DNA of 64,000 nucleotides from JAJFJD01 sp965228975 (GCA_965228975.1 OZ245851.1:4278001-4342000); one strand, 5' to 3'. Positions 36,801-46,056 are shown, counted from the first letter of the stretch. Notes: a model not told the origin generated them from the letters alone. Program-made: numbers and translations.

Positions 36801-37996
36801 CAGCCTGCCTCCTTCACCGCGGTGACGACCTTTTCCGCCGCGTCTGCGAGATTGTCGGCGGAGATGATCGGCAGGCCGGAGTCGGCCATGATCTTCTTGC
36901 CCAAGTCCACATTCGTCCCTTCGAGCCGCACGACCAGGGGCACCGCCAGCTTGACCTCCTTGGCCGCGGCGACCACGCCTTCCGCGATGATGTCGCAGCG
37001 CATGATGCCGCCGAAGATGTTCACCAGGATGCCTTGGACGTTGTCGTCCGACAGGATGATCTTGAAGGCGGTGGTCACGCGTTCCTTCGTGGCGCTGCCG
37101 CCGACATCGAGGAAGTTCGCCGGCTCGGAACCATAGAGCTTGATGATATCCATCGTCGCCATGGCGAGGCCCGCGCCATTGACCATGCAGCCGATGCTGC
37201 CGTCGAGCTTGATGTAGTTCAGTTCATGCGCGGCGGCTTCGAGTTCGGCCGGGTCCTCTTCGGTCTCGTCTCGCATCTCCTCGACATCGGGATGCCGGAA
37301 CAGCGCGTTGTCGTCGAAATTCATCTTGGCGTCGAGCGCGATGACGTCGCCGCCCCCCGTCACGACCATGGGGTTCACTTCGACGAGGCTGGCATCCAAT
37401 TCGGTAAAGGCCCGGTACATGCCCATCAGCAGCTTCACCGCCGCCGAAACCTGCTTGCCTTTGAGCCCCAGCCCGAAAGCCACCTTGCGGGCATGGAAGC
37501 CGGAAATCCCCGTGACCGGATCGATCCCCACGCGCACGATCTTCTCGGGCGTCTTGGCCGCAACCTCCTCGATCTCCATGCCGCCTTCGGTCGAGGCGAC
37601 GATGGTGACCCGGCTGGTATTCCGGTCGAGCAACATCGCGAGATACAGCTCGCGGTCGATATCGCAGCCTTCTTCGATATAGATGCGGCGGACTTCCTTT
37701 CCGGCCGGCCCAGTCTGCTTCGTGACCAAGGTCGCGCCGAGCATCTCATCCGCGTTGGTCCTGACCTCTTCCATGGATTTGGCGATGCGGACACCGCCGC
37801 CGCCGTCCGGGTCTTCCTTGAACCTGCCCGCGCCGCGGCCGCCCGCGTGGATCTGCGATTTTACAACCCAAATAGACCCGCCAAGCTCGCGCGCGGCATT
37901 GGCCGCTTCCTCGATGGAAAATGCCACATGACCCCGCGGCACAGCGACCCCGAAGCGTTCCAACAGGCTCTTCGCCTGATACTCATGAATGTTCAT
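36800..37996 (-). CDS. sucC: Succinyl-CoA synthetase subunit beta
   Basis: 398 residues. It has an ATP-grasp nucleotide-binding domain and a ligase domain. The motifs are MNIHEYQAKSLLERFGV, VVKSQIHAGGRGAGRFK, LVEVNPMVVTGGGDVIALDAKMNFDDNA, CMVNGAGLAMATMDIIKLYG and NIFGGIMRCDIIAEGVV. Between this gene and mdh is a 205-base gap holding a 10-bp inverted repeat (38148-38184). Confidence 0.97.
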   Translation of the reverse strand: MNIHEYQAKSLLERFGVAVPRGHVAFSIEEAANAARELGGSIWVVKSQIHAGGRGAGRFKEDPDGGGGVRIAKSMEEVRTNADEMLGATLVTKQTGPAGKEVRRIYIEEGCDIDRELYLAMLLDRNTSRVTIVASTEGGMEIEEVAAKTPEKIVRVGIDPVTGISGFHARKVAFGLGLKGKQVSAAVKLLMGMYRAFTELDASLVEVNPMVVTGGGDVIALDAKMNFDDNALFRHPDVEEMRDETEEDPAELEAAAHELNYIKLDGSIGCMVNGAGLAMATMDIIKLYGSEPANFLDVGGSATKERVTTAFKIILSDDNVQGILVNIFGGIMRCDIIAEGVVAAAKEVKLAVPLVVRLEGTNVDLGKKIMADSGLPIISADNLADAAEKVVTAVKEAG

Positions 37997-38147
37997 ATAA
38001 AGCCGCTTTCGACAATAGATCGTGAAGCATCGCTTCCCGATGGATTCCCCTTACAACCGCACACACCCCAAGCATGCCAAACCGCTACCTGCGATTTGGC
38101 ATCACTTTAACATCGTGCCAAGTGGGTGCAACCGCCGAAGACGGTAG

Positions 38148-38184
38148 ACAGGTAACAGAAAACCGTTATCCATTTGTTACCTGT
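38148..38184. promoter_or_regulatory. Perfect 10-bp inverted repeat between mdh and sucC
   Basis: ACAGGTAACA (38148-38157) and TGTTACCTGT (38175-38184) are exact reverse complements with a 17-base spacer. No T-run follows, so it is not a standard intrinsic terminator. It lies about 150 bases upstream of the sucC start and 18 bases past the mdh stop. It could be an operator for the sucCD-odhAB transcript or an mdh 3'-end structure. Confidence 0.5.
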
Positions 38185-38201
38185 ACAACCATTGCGGACG
38201 G

Positions 38202-39185
38202 TTACTTCTTCTTCGCGGACTTCCTTTTTTCGGCCTTTTCCAGTTTCTCGCAGTCGCGGATCAAATCGCGTACCGCCTTCACGGAATTCTGGAATTTCTT
38301 CTTTTCCGATGCATTCAGCTTGATCTCCACGACTCGTTCGACGCCTTTCGCGCCGATTACGACGGGAACACCGACATAAAGGCCCCTCAACCCATACTGG
38401 CCCTTCACATAGGCCGCGCAGGGCAGCACGCGCTTACGGTCGTGCAGATAGGATTCGGCCATCGAAATCGCCGAGGACGCGGGCGCGTAGAAGGCCGACC
38501 CATTGCCCAGCAACGCAACGATCTCGCCGCCGCCGTTGGCCGTCCGCTTCACGATTTCGTTAATGCGTTGCGTGGTGGACCACCCCATCTTGATCAGGTC
38601 CGGCACGGGAATGCCCGCCACCGTCGAATAGCGCACCAACGGCACCATCGTATCGCCGTGGCCGCCCAGGACGAAGGCCGTCACATCGTCGACGGAAACA
38701 TCGAACTCCTGCGCCAGGAACAGCCGGAAGCGCGCGGAGTCGAGGACGCCGGCCATGCCGACAACGCGGTTATGCGGCAGACCGCAGGCGTTGCGCAGCA
38801 CATGGACCATCACGTCGAGCGGGTTGGTGATGCAGATCACGAAGGCCTTCGGGCAATATTTCTTGATGCCCGCGCCGACCTGTTTCATGACGTTCATGTT
38901 GATGCCGAGCAGATCGTCGCGGCTCATCCCCGGTTTGCGTGCGATACCGGCCGTGACGATCACGACGTCCGCGCCGCGCAGCGCGGTATAGCTCTGCGAA
39001 CCTTTCATGTTGGCGTCGAAACCCTCGATGGTCGAAGCCTGTTCGAGATCGAGCGCCTTACCCTGCGGAACGCCTTTGACAATGTCGACAAGCGCGACGT
39101 CGCCAAGCTTTTTCAATCCGGCGAGCAGCGCGAGCGTGCCACCGATGTTGCCTGCGCCGACCAGCGCGATTTTATTGCGAGCCAT
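38202..39185 (-). CDS. mdh: Malate dehydrogenase
   Basis: 327 residues, LDH-like type usual for Alphaproteobacteria. NAD-binding GAGNIGGTLALLAGL, VTAGIARKPGMSRDDLL, the substrate region CITNPLDVMVHVLR with NRVVGMAGVLDSARFR, and the catalytic histidine in VLGGHGDTMVPL are present. It ends with a Lys-rich tail (EKAEKRKSAKKK) longer than in most family members. ATG 39185 gives MARNKIALVGAGNIG. It is the first gene of the TCA block. Confidence 0.97.
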   Translation of the reverse strand: MARNKIALVGAGNIGGTLALLAGLKKLGDVALVDIVKGVPQGKALDLEQASTIEGFDANMKGSQSYTALRGADVVIVTAGIARKPGMSRDDLLGINMNVMKQVGAGIKKYCPKAFVICITNPLDVMVHVLRNACGLPHNRVVGMAGVLDSARFRLFLAQEFDVSVDDVTAFVLGGHGDTMVPLVRYSTVAGIPVPDLIKMGWSTTQRINEIVKRTANGGGEIVALLGNGSAFYAPASSAISMAESYLHDRKRVLPCAAYVKGQYGLRGLYVGVPVVIGAKGVERVVEIKLNASEKKKFQNSVKAVRDLIRDCEKLEKAEKRKSAKKK

Positions 39186-39321
39186 GGTACCCCCGTCGTT
39201 AAGCTGTTGGCGGGCGGTGGGTGATCCGCCCCCGTCCCGCGGCGGACCGAATTCCGGCACGCAGGTGGCGGTTACCTACAGCGTAACGCCCCGCAGGGCA
39301 AGGGCTTGTCGGGCAGCGGAC

Positions 39322-39783
39322 TTAATTCGAAAACCCGCCGCCGGCCCACGCATGCCAATCGTTCATGCGTTTCGCGATTTGCCACGGCGCACCGCCGAGA
39401 CCGCGCGGCAACAACCGCACTTCGAGCGGGCCACCGTCCAACGGCTGGTACGCGAACTCGATTCCCTTGCCGAACAGTTTCTTGCGGATGATGAAGGGGC
39501 CGACCTCGTCCCAGCGATAGCGTTCCGACTTATACATGTCGCGCACCAGGAAACCGTCGCGGTCGACCCAGATCCCCGTCGAGCCCGGCAAATGCGACGA
39601 CATGATCACCAGCGCGCCGAACACGAGGAAGCCGCCCATATACACGGCACCTTGAACCTTTCCAGGGTCCAATTTGAACATGATCGCGGCACCTAGGACG
39701 CAGCCGAGCGCCAGGAAACCGTTATGGAGAACGGACGGGCGGATAACTTCTGTTTCGCCCTCGGGCGGTTGGAAATCGCTCAT
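39322..39783 (-). CDS. Membrane protein with PH-like cytoplasmic part (hypothetical)
   Basis: 153 residues. A short N-terminus leads to two membrane segments (about 20-38, VLHNGFLALGCVLGAAIMF; about 45-62, AVYMGGFLVFGALVIMSS). After these come about 85 soluble residues with GIWVDRDGFLVRDMYKSERYRWDEVGPF, reminiscent of bacterial PH-like domains on membrane anchors. The start overlaps the zapE stop by four bases, so it is translationally coupled to zapE. Function not recognised. Confidence 0.7.
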   Translation of the reverse strand: MSDFQPPEGETEVIRPSVLHNGFLALGCVLGAAIMFKLDPGKVQGAVYMGGFLVFGALVIMSSHLPGSTGIWVDRDGFLVRDMYKSERYRWDEVGPFIIRKKLFGKGIEFAYQPLDGGPLEVRLLPRGLGGAPWQIAKRMNDWHAWAGGGFSN

Positions 39784-40910
39784 TCGGCGGCTTCGCGATG
39801 GTCCGATTCGAGGTAGTCGGTCGACTGCATTTCCATCAGCCGGCTGATCGTGCGCTCGAATTCGAAGGCATGCGTCTCCCCTTTATACAGGTCGTTCGGC
39901 GGCGTTTCCGACGCCATGACCAGATTGACCTTATGCTCGTAAAACGCATCGATCAGGGTCATGAACCGCTTCGCCTCGTTGCGGCGCTCCTCGGTCAGGC
40001 GCGGCACGCCATCCAGAACGATAGTATGATACCGCCGCGCGATCGTAATGTAATCCTCCGCTCCCAACGGCTGCCCGCACAAGGCATCAAAGGTGAAACA
40101 GGCGACACCGCGGGCCGCGCGCGGCACCGGCACCGTCCGACCCTTCACCGAGATTTCCTCCGCCCCGCTGTCGGCCCCCTCGGTCAGGTCGGCGAAGACC
40201 TGTTCCAGGCTGCGCGTGGCCGCCGCACCCAGCGGCGAATGGAAAACGCGCATCGCCTTGAGCCGCGCCAGCCGGTAGTCCGTCGGCGACGCCAGTTCCA
40301 GGCAGTCCAGCTTCTCCTTCAACAGCTCGATGAACGGCACGAACCGAACGCGCTGCAGGCCGTCCTTATAAAGGTCGTCCGGCGGGAAATTGGATGTCGT
40401 GACGACCACGACCCCCTTCTCGAACAGCGACGAGAACAAGCGGCCGAGGATCATCGCATCGGCGATATCGGTGACGTGGAATTCGTCGAAGCACAACAGC
40501 CAGGTTTCCGCCGCGATGTCGGCGGCGATCTGCGGCAGGGGATCGCGGTCGCTCTTCTTTCCCGCGTCCTGGCGCCAGGCATGAACCGCGTCATGGACCT
40601 CGATCATGAATTCGTGGAAATGGACGCGGCGCTTCTTTTCGACCGGCGCATGATCGAAAAACAGATCCATGAGCATGGATTTTCCGCGGCCGACCGGACC
40701 GTAGACATAAAGGCCTTGCGGCGGTTCCTCCGCGCGCCGCCCGAACCCCAACCGGGCCGCCCAGCCCTGCGACCCGCTCGCCGGCTCGTAGCCGGCCAAC
40801 GCCTTGTACAGGCTTTGCAGTTTCTCCGCGGCAAGTTCCTGCATCGGATCGGGTTGAAGATCACCCGAACGGCGGAGCGCGCGATACGCAAACAGTGGGC
40901 CGTCGACCAT
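39780..40910 (-). CDS. zapE: Cell division protein ZapE (AFG1-like ATPase)
   Basis: 376 residues. The AAA-type P-loop GPVGRGKSMLMDLFFD, HFHEFM (ZapE/AFG1 hallmark), Walker B LLCFDEFHVTDIADAMIL, TTSNFPPDDLYKDGLQR and DALCGQPLGAEDYITIA are all present. ZapE acts on Z-rings under stress in E. coli; mitochondrial AFG1 assists respiratory complexes. Its place beside mdh is common in Alphaproteobacteria. Confidence 0.94.
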   Translation of the reverse strand: MVDGPLFAYRALRRSGDLQPDPMQELAAEKLQSLYKALAGYEPASGSQGWAARLGFGRRAEEPPQGLYVYGPVGRGKSMLMDLFFDHAPVEKKRRVHFHEFMIEVHDAVHAWRQDAGKKSDRDPLPQIAADIAAETWLLCFDEFHVTDIADAMILGRLFSSLFEKGVVVVTTSNFPPDDLYKDGLQRVRFVPFIELLKEKLDCLELASPTDYRLARLKAMRVFHSPLGAAATRSLEQVFADLTEGADSGAEEISVKGRTVPVPRAARGVACFTFDALCGQPLGAEDYITIARRYHTIVLDGVPRLTEERRNEAKRFMTLIDAFYEHKVNLVMASETPPNDLYKGETHAFEFERTISRLMEMQSTDYLESDHREAAE

Positions 40911-40999
40911 GGTTCCCGGGGGTCAGCTTCTAACGACGTCGGCCCGCAACCTAGTCGAATAGTTGTTAAGAAAACCGATAACGGGCGCGCCGTCGGATA

Positions 41000-41671
41000 T
41001 CACCATTTGTACAGGACGGAAATCAAAATATCGTGTGAGACGTATTCATCGGCCTTCAGCCGGTCGCCGGCGGGAAAGACGCCGCTGTCCACCTCGCCGA
41101 GATTGATATAGCGATACGCGAATTCGGCGGACCATTTTTCGCCGAATCCCCAATCGACCCCCATCATCACGCCCCACGCGACATTGTTCACCACCGTGCT
41201 CTGAGAAATCGTGGTGTTGGTCGCGACAACGGTCCGCCGCATTTCCGAATTGTTGCGCGACCAACCGACCGTACCGCCGAAGAACGGCGTGAAGTCGCTG
41301 AGATTGCGGTATTCCAGCAAAATGTTGAACAGCACGTTGGTGCTGTCGAGGTTGTTCTCGTATCCGACCGCCGGGGGTCCGCCGTCACGGGCGTCCCAAT
41401 CGAACCGGACGCGGTGCGCCACCTCGAGTTCCGTACGGAACGGGAAACGGCCCCAGCGATAACCGAAGACGCCGCCACCGCCGCCGACAAGGTCCGATCC
41501 GTTGTTGGTGATCAGCGGGCCGTTGAAGCCCGTCGCTTGTTCGTCGTTCAGATCGGCGACCGATCCGACCAATCGCAATCCGGTATAGAACCCGGCGCGA
41601 TCCGCCGCCCAAGCCGGAAACGCCAGCAACATCACCAAGCCAATGACGGCCAAGCGTCCCACACGTGTCAT
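41000..41671 (-). CDS. Outer-membrane beta-barrel protein
   Basis: 223 residues. It has a signal peptide (LAVIGLVMLLAFPAWAAD, cleavage near residue 22), then alternating amphipathic strands with many aromatic residues (FYTGLRLVGSVADL; FGYRWGRFPFRTELEVAHRVRFDW; FTPFFGGTVGWSRN; WSAEFAYRYINLGEVDSG). It ends in a Trp (ILISVLYKW), as outer-membrane proteins commonly end in an aromatic residue. It resembles the opacity/OmpW-size eight-strand barrels. Role unknown. Confidence 0.82.
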   Translation of the reverse strand: MTRVGRLAVIGLVMLLAFPAWAADRAGFYTGLRLVGSVADLNDEQATGFNGPLITNNGSDLVGGGGGVFGYRWGRFPFRTELEVAHRVRFDWDARDGGPPAVGYENNLDSTNVLFNILLEYRNLSDFTPFFGGTVGWSRNNSEMRRTVVATNTTISQSTVVNNVAWGVMMGVDWGFGEKWSAEFAYRYINLGEVDSGVFPAGDRLKADEYVSHDILISVLYKW

Positions 41672-41789
41672 CCGATGCCCCCTCTGCCGATCTAGCGGAT
41701 CTTATTGTCCTGCTGAGCCGCAGCATTCTGCGACGATGTCGACGCGATTTGCAAGTATGGGCCATCGAAACGATGGCGACCGGATGAAA

Positions 41790-42536
41790 TCAGGCGGCGC
41801 CGGTGACCGGCACGACCGCGCCGCTGATATAGGACGCGCCGTCGGACAACAGAAAGGCCACCGTCGCGGCGACCTCCTCGGGCGTGGCGATCCGTTTCAT
41901 GGGCAAAATCTTGGCCAGCCGGGCCGGGCGATCGGGTTGCCCGCCGTCGGCATGGATATCCGTATCCGCGGCCCCGGGCGCCACCGCGTTGACGCGGATT
42001 CCGTCGCCCGCCACTTCCTTGGCCAAGCCCACCGTCAGCATATTCACCGCCGCCTTGCTGGCCGCGTAATAGACATAGTCGTTCGGGCTGCCGGTAAAGG
42101 CCGCCAGCGACGACAGGTTGACGATCACGCCGCCCATGCCGCCGTGTTTCGTCGACATCCGCTTGACGGCCTCGCGGCAGCACAGGATCGAGCCGGTCAC
42201 ATTGGCGTCCATCACGCGCCGCACCACGTCGCTCTCGACATCCTCTATGCGGGCGAAGCCGCCCGTGATGCCGGCGTTGTTGATCATGGCGGTGACCGGT
42301 CCCAGCTCCCGGTCCACCGTTTCGAACATGCGCAGGATGTCCGCTTCCACCGCCATGTCCGCCTGCAGCGTGACCGCCCGTTGCCCGGCCGCGCGCACGT
42401 CTTCGGCGACGGCGTCCGCCTTTTCCTCATTGCTCAGATAGGTCAGCGCGACATCGTATCCTTGGGTGGCGAGCAGCCGCGCACAGGTCGCCCCGATGCC
42501 CCGGCTGCCGCCGGTGATGATGGCGATCTTGCTCAT
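41790..42536 (-). CDS. SDR family oxidoreductase
   Basis: 248 residues. It is a classical short-chain dehydrogenase with the cofactor motif TGGSRGIG, NNAG, the catalytic Ser (NLSSLAAF) and YYAASK (Tyr-x3-Lys). Thr-Tyr in place of Asp after the second strand (VALTYLSNEE) suggests NADP(H). The start overlaps the stop of the upstream Rossmann-protein gene by four bases, so the pair is coupled. Substrate unknown. Confidence 0.88.
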   Translation of the reverse strand: MSKIAIITGGSRGIGATCARLLATQGYDVALTYLSNEEKADAVAEDVRAAGQRAVTLQADMAVEADILRMFETVDRELGPVTAMINNAGITGGFARIEDVESDVVRRVMDANVTGSILCCREAVKRMSTKHGGMGGVIVNLSSLAAFTGSPNDYVYYAASKAAVNMLTVGLAKEVAGDGIRVNAVAPGAADTDIHADGGQPDRPARLAKILPMKRIATPEEVAATVAFLLSDGASYISGAVVPVTGAA

Positions 42537-43897
42537 TCCGCCACCGCCGCCGGCCGTCCCGTCCCGAATTGCGTTTCCATCTCGCGTCGCACCTTTACGA
42601 TCTCCTGCGTCTCGTCCATGTCCACATCGGCCCAGCGCACCGGAGCACCCTCGGCGATCGGCCGTTTCAACCGGCAGCCATGCGCCAGCCCGATCGGCAG
42701 CCCGCCGAGCGCAAGCGAGTCGGACGCCGGCATCAGCTTGCCCCAGACCGTGTAGCCGCCCTCGCCGTCAAGCATCTCGCCCTCCGCCAGGCCGCGTTTC
42801 GCCGTCGCGACCACATCGCCGCGCCAGGCTTCGGACATGCCGGTGGGCTCGCCCCGCAACGCCGCACTGGCGACCGAAATGCCGAGCTCCAGTCCGATCA
42901 GGTGATAAGGTTTGTACATCGCCGCGTACCGCCCGCTGTCGTCGGTGCGCAGCCCGTATTCCGAAAAGCACCGCATGGCATAATCGCTCGGCGCCTCGAA
43001 AACCGCATAGACGCCCCAGCGCAGATCACGTTCGACCGGTCCGTCGTTTCGATCGACGCTGGACACCACCTCGACCATGCCCTTGCCGTCGAGCAGGCCG
43101 CCGTCGCCGCGCGGCCGCAACACCGCCGGCAGTTCGTCGACCCCGCAGGGCGGAAAGGCAAGCCCATCCTTCGGCGGCGTCAGGCCCGTCGCGTTGGCGA
43201 CCGCCGCCATCTCGATCCCGGATTTCGTGCCGTCGAGGAAGGAGTTGAACATCTGCGGGTTCATGCCGCCGAGTTCGGCCGCTTCCGGCGTCAGGCCGTA
43301 ATATCCCCAGACCGTGTCCGGGGTCGAGGCATGGAAGGCGGGCAGATACTTGGTGCCCTTCCCGGCCGCGACCACGTCGAACCCGGCGGCGCGCGCCCAG
43401 TCGACCATCTCGCAAATCAGCGCGGGCTGGTCGCCATAGGCCATCGAATAGACCACGCCGGCGGCGCGGGCCCGCTCGGCCAACAGCGGCCCGGCCAGCA
43501 CGTCGGCTTCGACATTCACCATGACGATATGCCGTCCGTGCTCGCAGGCCAGCAGGGCATGCCGGATTCCCGCCGCCGGGCTGCCGGTCGCGTCGATCAC
43601 GACATCCAGCCCGTCCGCGGCGATCAGCGCGGCGGCGTCATCGGTGATCGCCGTCGCGCCCGTGCGCATGGCGTCGGCGAAACCGTTCGCCGCGAATTGT
43701 TCTTCCGGCCAGCCGACCCGGCGCAGCGACTCGCGCGCCCGGTCCGGCGACAGGTCCGCGATGCCCATGACATGCATGCCGGGCGTGCGGATCGCCTGCG
43801 CCAGGAACATGGCGCCGAACTTCCCCGCGCCGATCAACCCGACGCGGATCGGCCGCCCCTCGGCGGCCCGCGCCTGCAACATTCTGTGAAGATTCAT
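42533..43897 (-). CDS. NAD(P)-dependent oxidoreductase with C-terminal SAF-like domain
   Basis: 454 residues. It has an N-terminal Rossmann fold (IRVGLIGAGKFGAMFLAQ, about 18-150), a central domain (about 150-340, with AAGKGTKYLPAFHASTPDTVWGYYG) and a C-terminal segment with KRPIAEGAPVRWADVDMDE typical of SAF-type domains. It resembles homoserine-dehydrogenase-like and Gfo/Idh-related catabolic oxidoreductases. It sits between a PhyH dioxygenase and an SDR in one transcription unit, pointing to stepwise oxidation of one organic substrate that I cannot name. Confidence 0.78.
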   Translation of the reverse strand: MNLHRMLQARAAEGRPIRVGLIGAGKFGAMFLAQAIRTPGMHVMGIADLSPDRARESLRRVGWPEEQFAANGFADAMRTGATAITDDAAALIAADGLDVVIDATGSPAAGIRHALLACEHGRHIVMVNVEADVLAGPLLAERARAAGVVYSMAYGDQPALICEMVDWARAAGFDVVAAGKGTKYLPAFHASTPDTVWGYYGLTPEAAELGGMNPQMFNSFLDGTKSGIEMAAVANATGLTPPKDGLAFPPCGVDELPAVLRPRGDGGLLDGKGMVEVVSSVDRNDGPVERDLRWGVYAVFEAPSDYAMRCFSEYGLRTDDSGRYAAMYKPYHLIGLELGISVASAALRGEPTGMSEAWRGDVVATAKRGLAEGEMLDGEGGYTVWGKLMPASDSLALGGLPIGLAHGCRLKRPIAEGAPVRWADVDMDETQEIVKVRREMETQFGTGRPAAVAE

Positions 43898-43927
43898 GCT
43901 TGCTGTCCTTTCCGCAGCGCGGTGCGC

Positions 43928-44728
43928 TTATTCCGCCGCCGCGGTTTCCCCGGCGAGTTCCATCAGGCAATCGTCGGCCAGCGGGACGATCGGATCGAAA
44001 TCCCGATGCGCGATCCACTCGGGCCGTTTGAACTGCCGGATGTGGTTATCCACGTGACAGAGGCTGAGATAGACGATCGTCCGGTCGAAGGGCGACATAT
44101 TGGACGGGCTGCCATGCACCAAGGTCGAATGGAACATGATGACCGATCCCGCCGGCCCCTTGGGCGAGACGATGCCACCCTCGGCGACCAGCCGGGAGAT
44201 CGTGTCCTCGTCGATCGTCCAAAGCGGGTAGCTCGTCGTCTCCAGGTCGTGTCCCGCCTCGATCACGCCTTTCTTGTGGCTGCGCGGAATGAACATCAGC
44301 GCGCCGTTGAATTCCGTCACGTCCTCCAGGAACAGCGCGATGTTCATCGCCCGCGCTTCCGGCATCTTGTCGTCGCGCGCCCAGGTGCCGTAATCCTGAT
44401 GCCATTGCCAGACGTCGCCGTCGAAGGCGGCCTTCGCGTTGATCTTGTATTGATGCATGTAGACGTCGCCGCCGAGGATCTGCTGCACCGGCTCGATCAT
44501 GCGCGGATGACGGCCCAGGCGGCGAAATGCCTCGTTGAAGGTATGCGCGGCGAAGGTCGTGCGCACCGACTTGCCGGATTTCTCGCGGACATTCTCGACC
44601 CGGTCGAGCGCGAAGATGCCGGGCACCTCGCCCATCAGGACGCCGACTTCCGCCCGCGAGAACACCTCGGGCAGGAAGACATAGCCCTCCCGGTCGAAAG
44701 TTTCGAGCTGTTCATTGGTCAGCCGCAT
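43928..44728 (-). CDS. Phytanoyl-CoA dioxygenase (PhyH) family protein
   Basis: 266 residues. It is an Fe(II)/2-oxoglutarate oxygenase. The metal-binding facial triad is visible as His-x-Asp in WQWHQDYGTWARDD and the distal His in STLVHGSPSN, with the 2OG-binding Arg in FDRTIVYLSLCHVDNH. ATG 44728 is preceded by GGGAGGG. It begins the three-gene group PhyH-Rossmann-SDR. The family includes ectoine hydroxylase and alkyl-ester or phosphonate hydroxylases; substrate unknown. Confidence 0.85.
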   Translation of the reverse strand: MRLTNEQLETFDREGYVFLPEVFSRAEVGVLMGEVPGIFALDRVENVREKSGKSVRTTFAAHTFNEAFRRLGRHPRMIEPVQQILGGDVYMHQYKINAKAAFDGDVWQWHQDYGTWARDDKMPEARAMNIALFLEDVTEFNGALMFIPRSHKKGVIEAGHDLETTSYPLWTIDEDTISRLVAEGGIVSPKGPAGSVIMFHSTLVHGSPSNMSPFDRTIVYLSLCHVDNHIRQFKRPEWIAHRDFDPIVPLADDCLMELAGETAAAE

Positions 44729-44891
44729 GGTGCCCTCCCGCAATTGCCGTGTTTCGAGGACTCTACGCCGTCCTGCGGCGGGCGCAAGACCGGATCAGTC
44801 ATCCGTCAGGTTTGCAGCGAATGACCGATTTGACCCGATAGCGACAAATGCGGCGGACGATATGAATGCCTTCGAAGCGCCGATAGCCGAC

Positions 44892-45338
44892 CTAAAGCGG
44901 TTTGCAGAAATAGACGACACGCTCTGTTTCCTCAAAGCCCAAAGCCGTGTGGAACGCGTGGCTTGCCAGGTTGTCGAGGTCGGCGTCCGACGCGAGCTCG
45001 GAGCATCCCTGGTCATGTGCCCAGGATTCGACGGACCTCAACAAACTCCTGCCGATGCCAGCGCCCCGGTTTTCGGGGCGTGCAAAAATTCCCTCAAGGA
45101 AAGCGACGGGCGACGTCTCGCATCCGTTTACGTGATCGTGGCGCAAAGCGGCTTCGGCAAATGCGCGAATGCCGGTTCCGTCGACAACATCCAAAAAGGC
45201 AACGCATTCACCAGACGGCTTGGCGAGCATCGCCGCGATTTCCTCCAGGTGTTGGGCGTACGCCATGTCTTCCCACAGTTGGGCGCGGAGCTCTGCCCAG
45301 CCCTCCATATCCGAAGATGTCGCGATCCGAATTGGCAT
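44892..45338 (-). CDS. GNAT acetyltransferase of the AAC(6')-I type
   Basis: 148 residues, the usual length of chromosomal aminoglycoside 6'-N-acetyltransferases. The last 75 residues carry the family block: HDHVNGCETSPVAFLEGIF, RGAGIGRSLLRSVE (acetyl-CoA binding), SELASDADLDNLASHAFH and GFEETERVVYFCKPL. These closely resemble AAC(6')-I enzymes of Acinetobacter and related bacteria. Intrinsic enzymes may act on aminoglycosides or on an unknown natural amine; resistance is not proven. ATG 45338 (MPIRIATSSDMEGW) fits the family N-terminus. Confidence 0.85.
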   Translation of the reverse strand: MPIRIATSSDMEGWAELRAQLWEDMAYAQHLEEIAAMLAKPSGECVAFLDVVDGTGIRAFAEAALRHDHVNGCETSPVAFLEGIFARPENRGAGIGRSLLRSVESWAHDQGCSELASDADLDNLASHAFHTALGFEETERVVYFCKPL

Positions 45339-45416
45339 GTTTCGATTTTTCCCGGATTTCGAAAGGTCCGCAACATCGGCATGAGCCAATAGCAGGGGCG
45401 AGAAATCGGAACCTAA

Positions 45417-46028
45417 TCACCCCGGCTCGCGCGCGGCCATAAGGTCGGCGAGTTCCTGGTCACCGGCGCGCGGACTCGCCCGCAGGGCCGCGATCACGCC
45501 GGCGCGGTCTTCGGGCTTGCGGTTCTGGTTCAACTTGAACTTGCCTTCGATCCGCGCGATCGGAATCTCGAAATTGACGATGGCGCGCAACTGACCCTCG
45601 ATATAGCCGTCCGGCTGACCATCCATTGTCCACGGCGTCGGCGACCCGACCTCATGCGCGGCAACCAGCCGTTCCTGCATCGCCAGCGCCGCCGCCGGAT
45701 CGTCGACGATGCGGGGCGTGCCGTAGACATGGACCGCCACATAGTTCCAGGTCGGCACCGCCTTCTTGTTCGCATACCAGTTCGGCGAGATGTAACCGTG
45801 CGGGCCGTGGAAGATGCACAACACCTCCGCCCCGCTCGCGAAGGCTTCCCACTGCGGATTGGCCCGGGCCATATGCGCCACCAGCTTGTCACCTTCCAGC
45901 AGGAAGGGCAGGTGCGTCGCCAACGGCGCGCCGTCCATCGTCGTGACCAGCACACCGAAATTATTGTCGCGGATGACCGAATAAAGAATCTCCTGGTCGT
46001 CCTCGGCGAAATAGGGCGGCAGATACAT
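45417..46028 (-). CDS. PaiB-type FMN-binding protein
   Basis: 203 residues. Split-barrel flavin-binding protein of the PaiB family: MYLPPYFAEDDQEIL at the N-terminus, HLPFLLEGDKLVAHMARANPQW, IFHGPHGYISPNWY and VPTWNYVAVHVYGTPRI, then KFKLNQNRKPEDRAGVI. In Bacillus PaiB affects protease and sporulation genes, but the role in Proteobacteria is unclear. ATG 46028 marks the family start; an in-frame upstream extension lies opposite the end of sdhB and is not real. Confidence 0.9.
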   Translation of the reverse strand: MYLPPYFAEDDQEILYSVIRDNNFGVLVTTMDGAPLATHLPFLLEGDKLVAHMARANPQWEAFASGAEVLCIFHGPHGYISPNWYANKKAVPTWNYVAVHVYGTPRIVDDPAAALAMQERLVAAHEVGSPTPWTMDGQPDGYIEGQLRAIVNFEIPIARIEGKFKLNQNRKPEDRAGVIAALRASPRAGDQELADLMAAREPG

Positions 46029-46056
46029 CCGACTTCTCCTGTCTGTAGAACCGACA

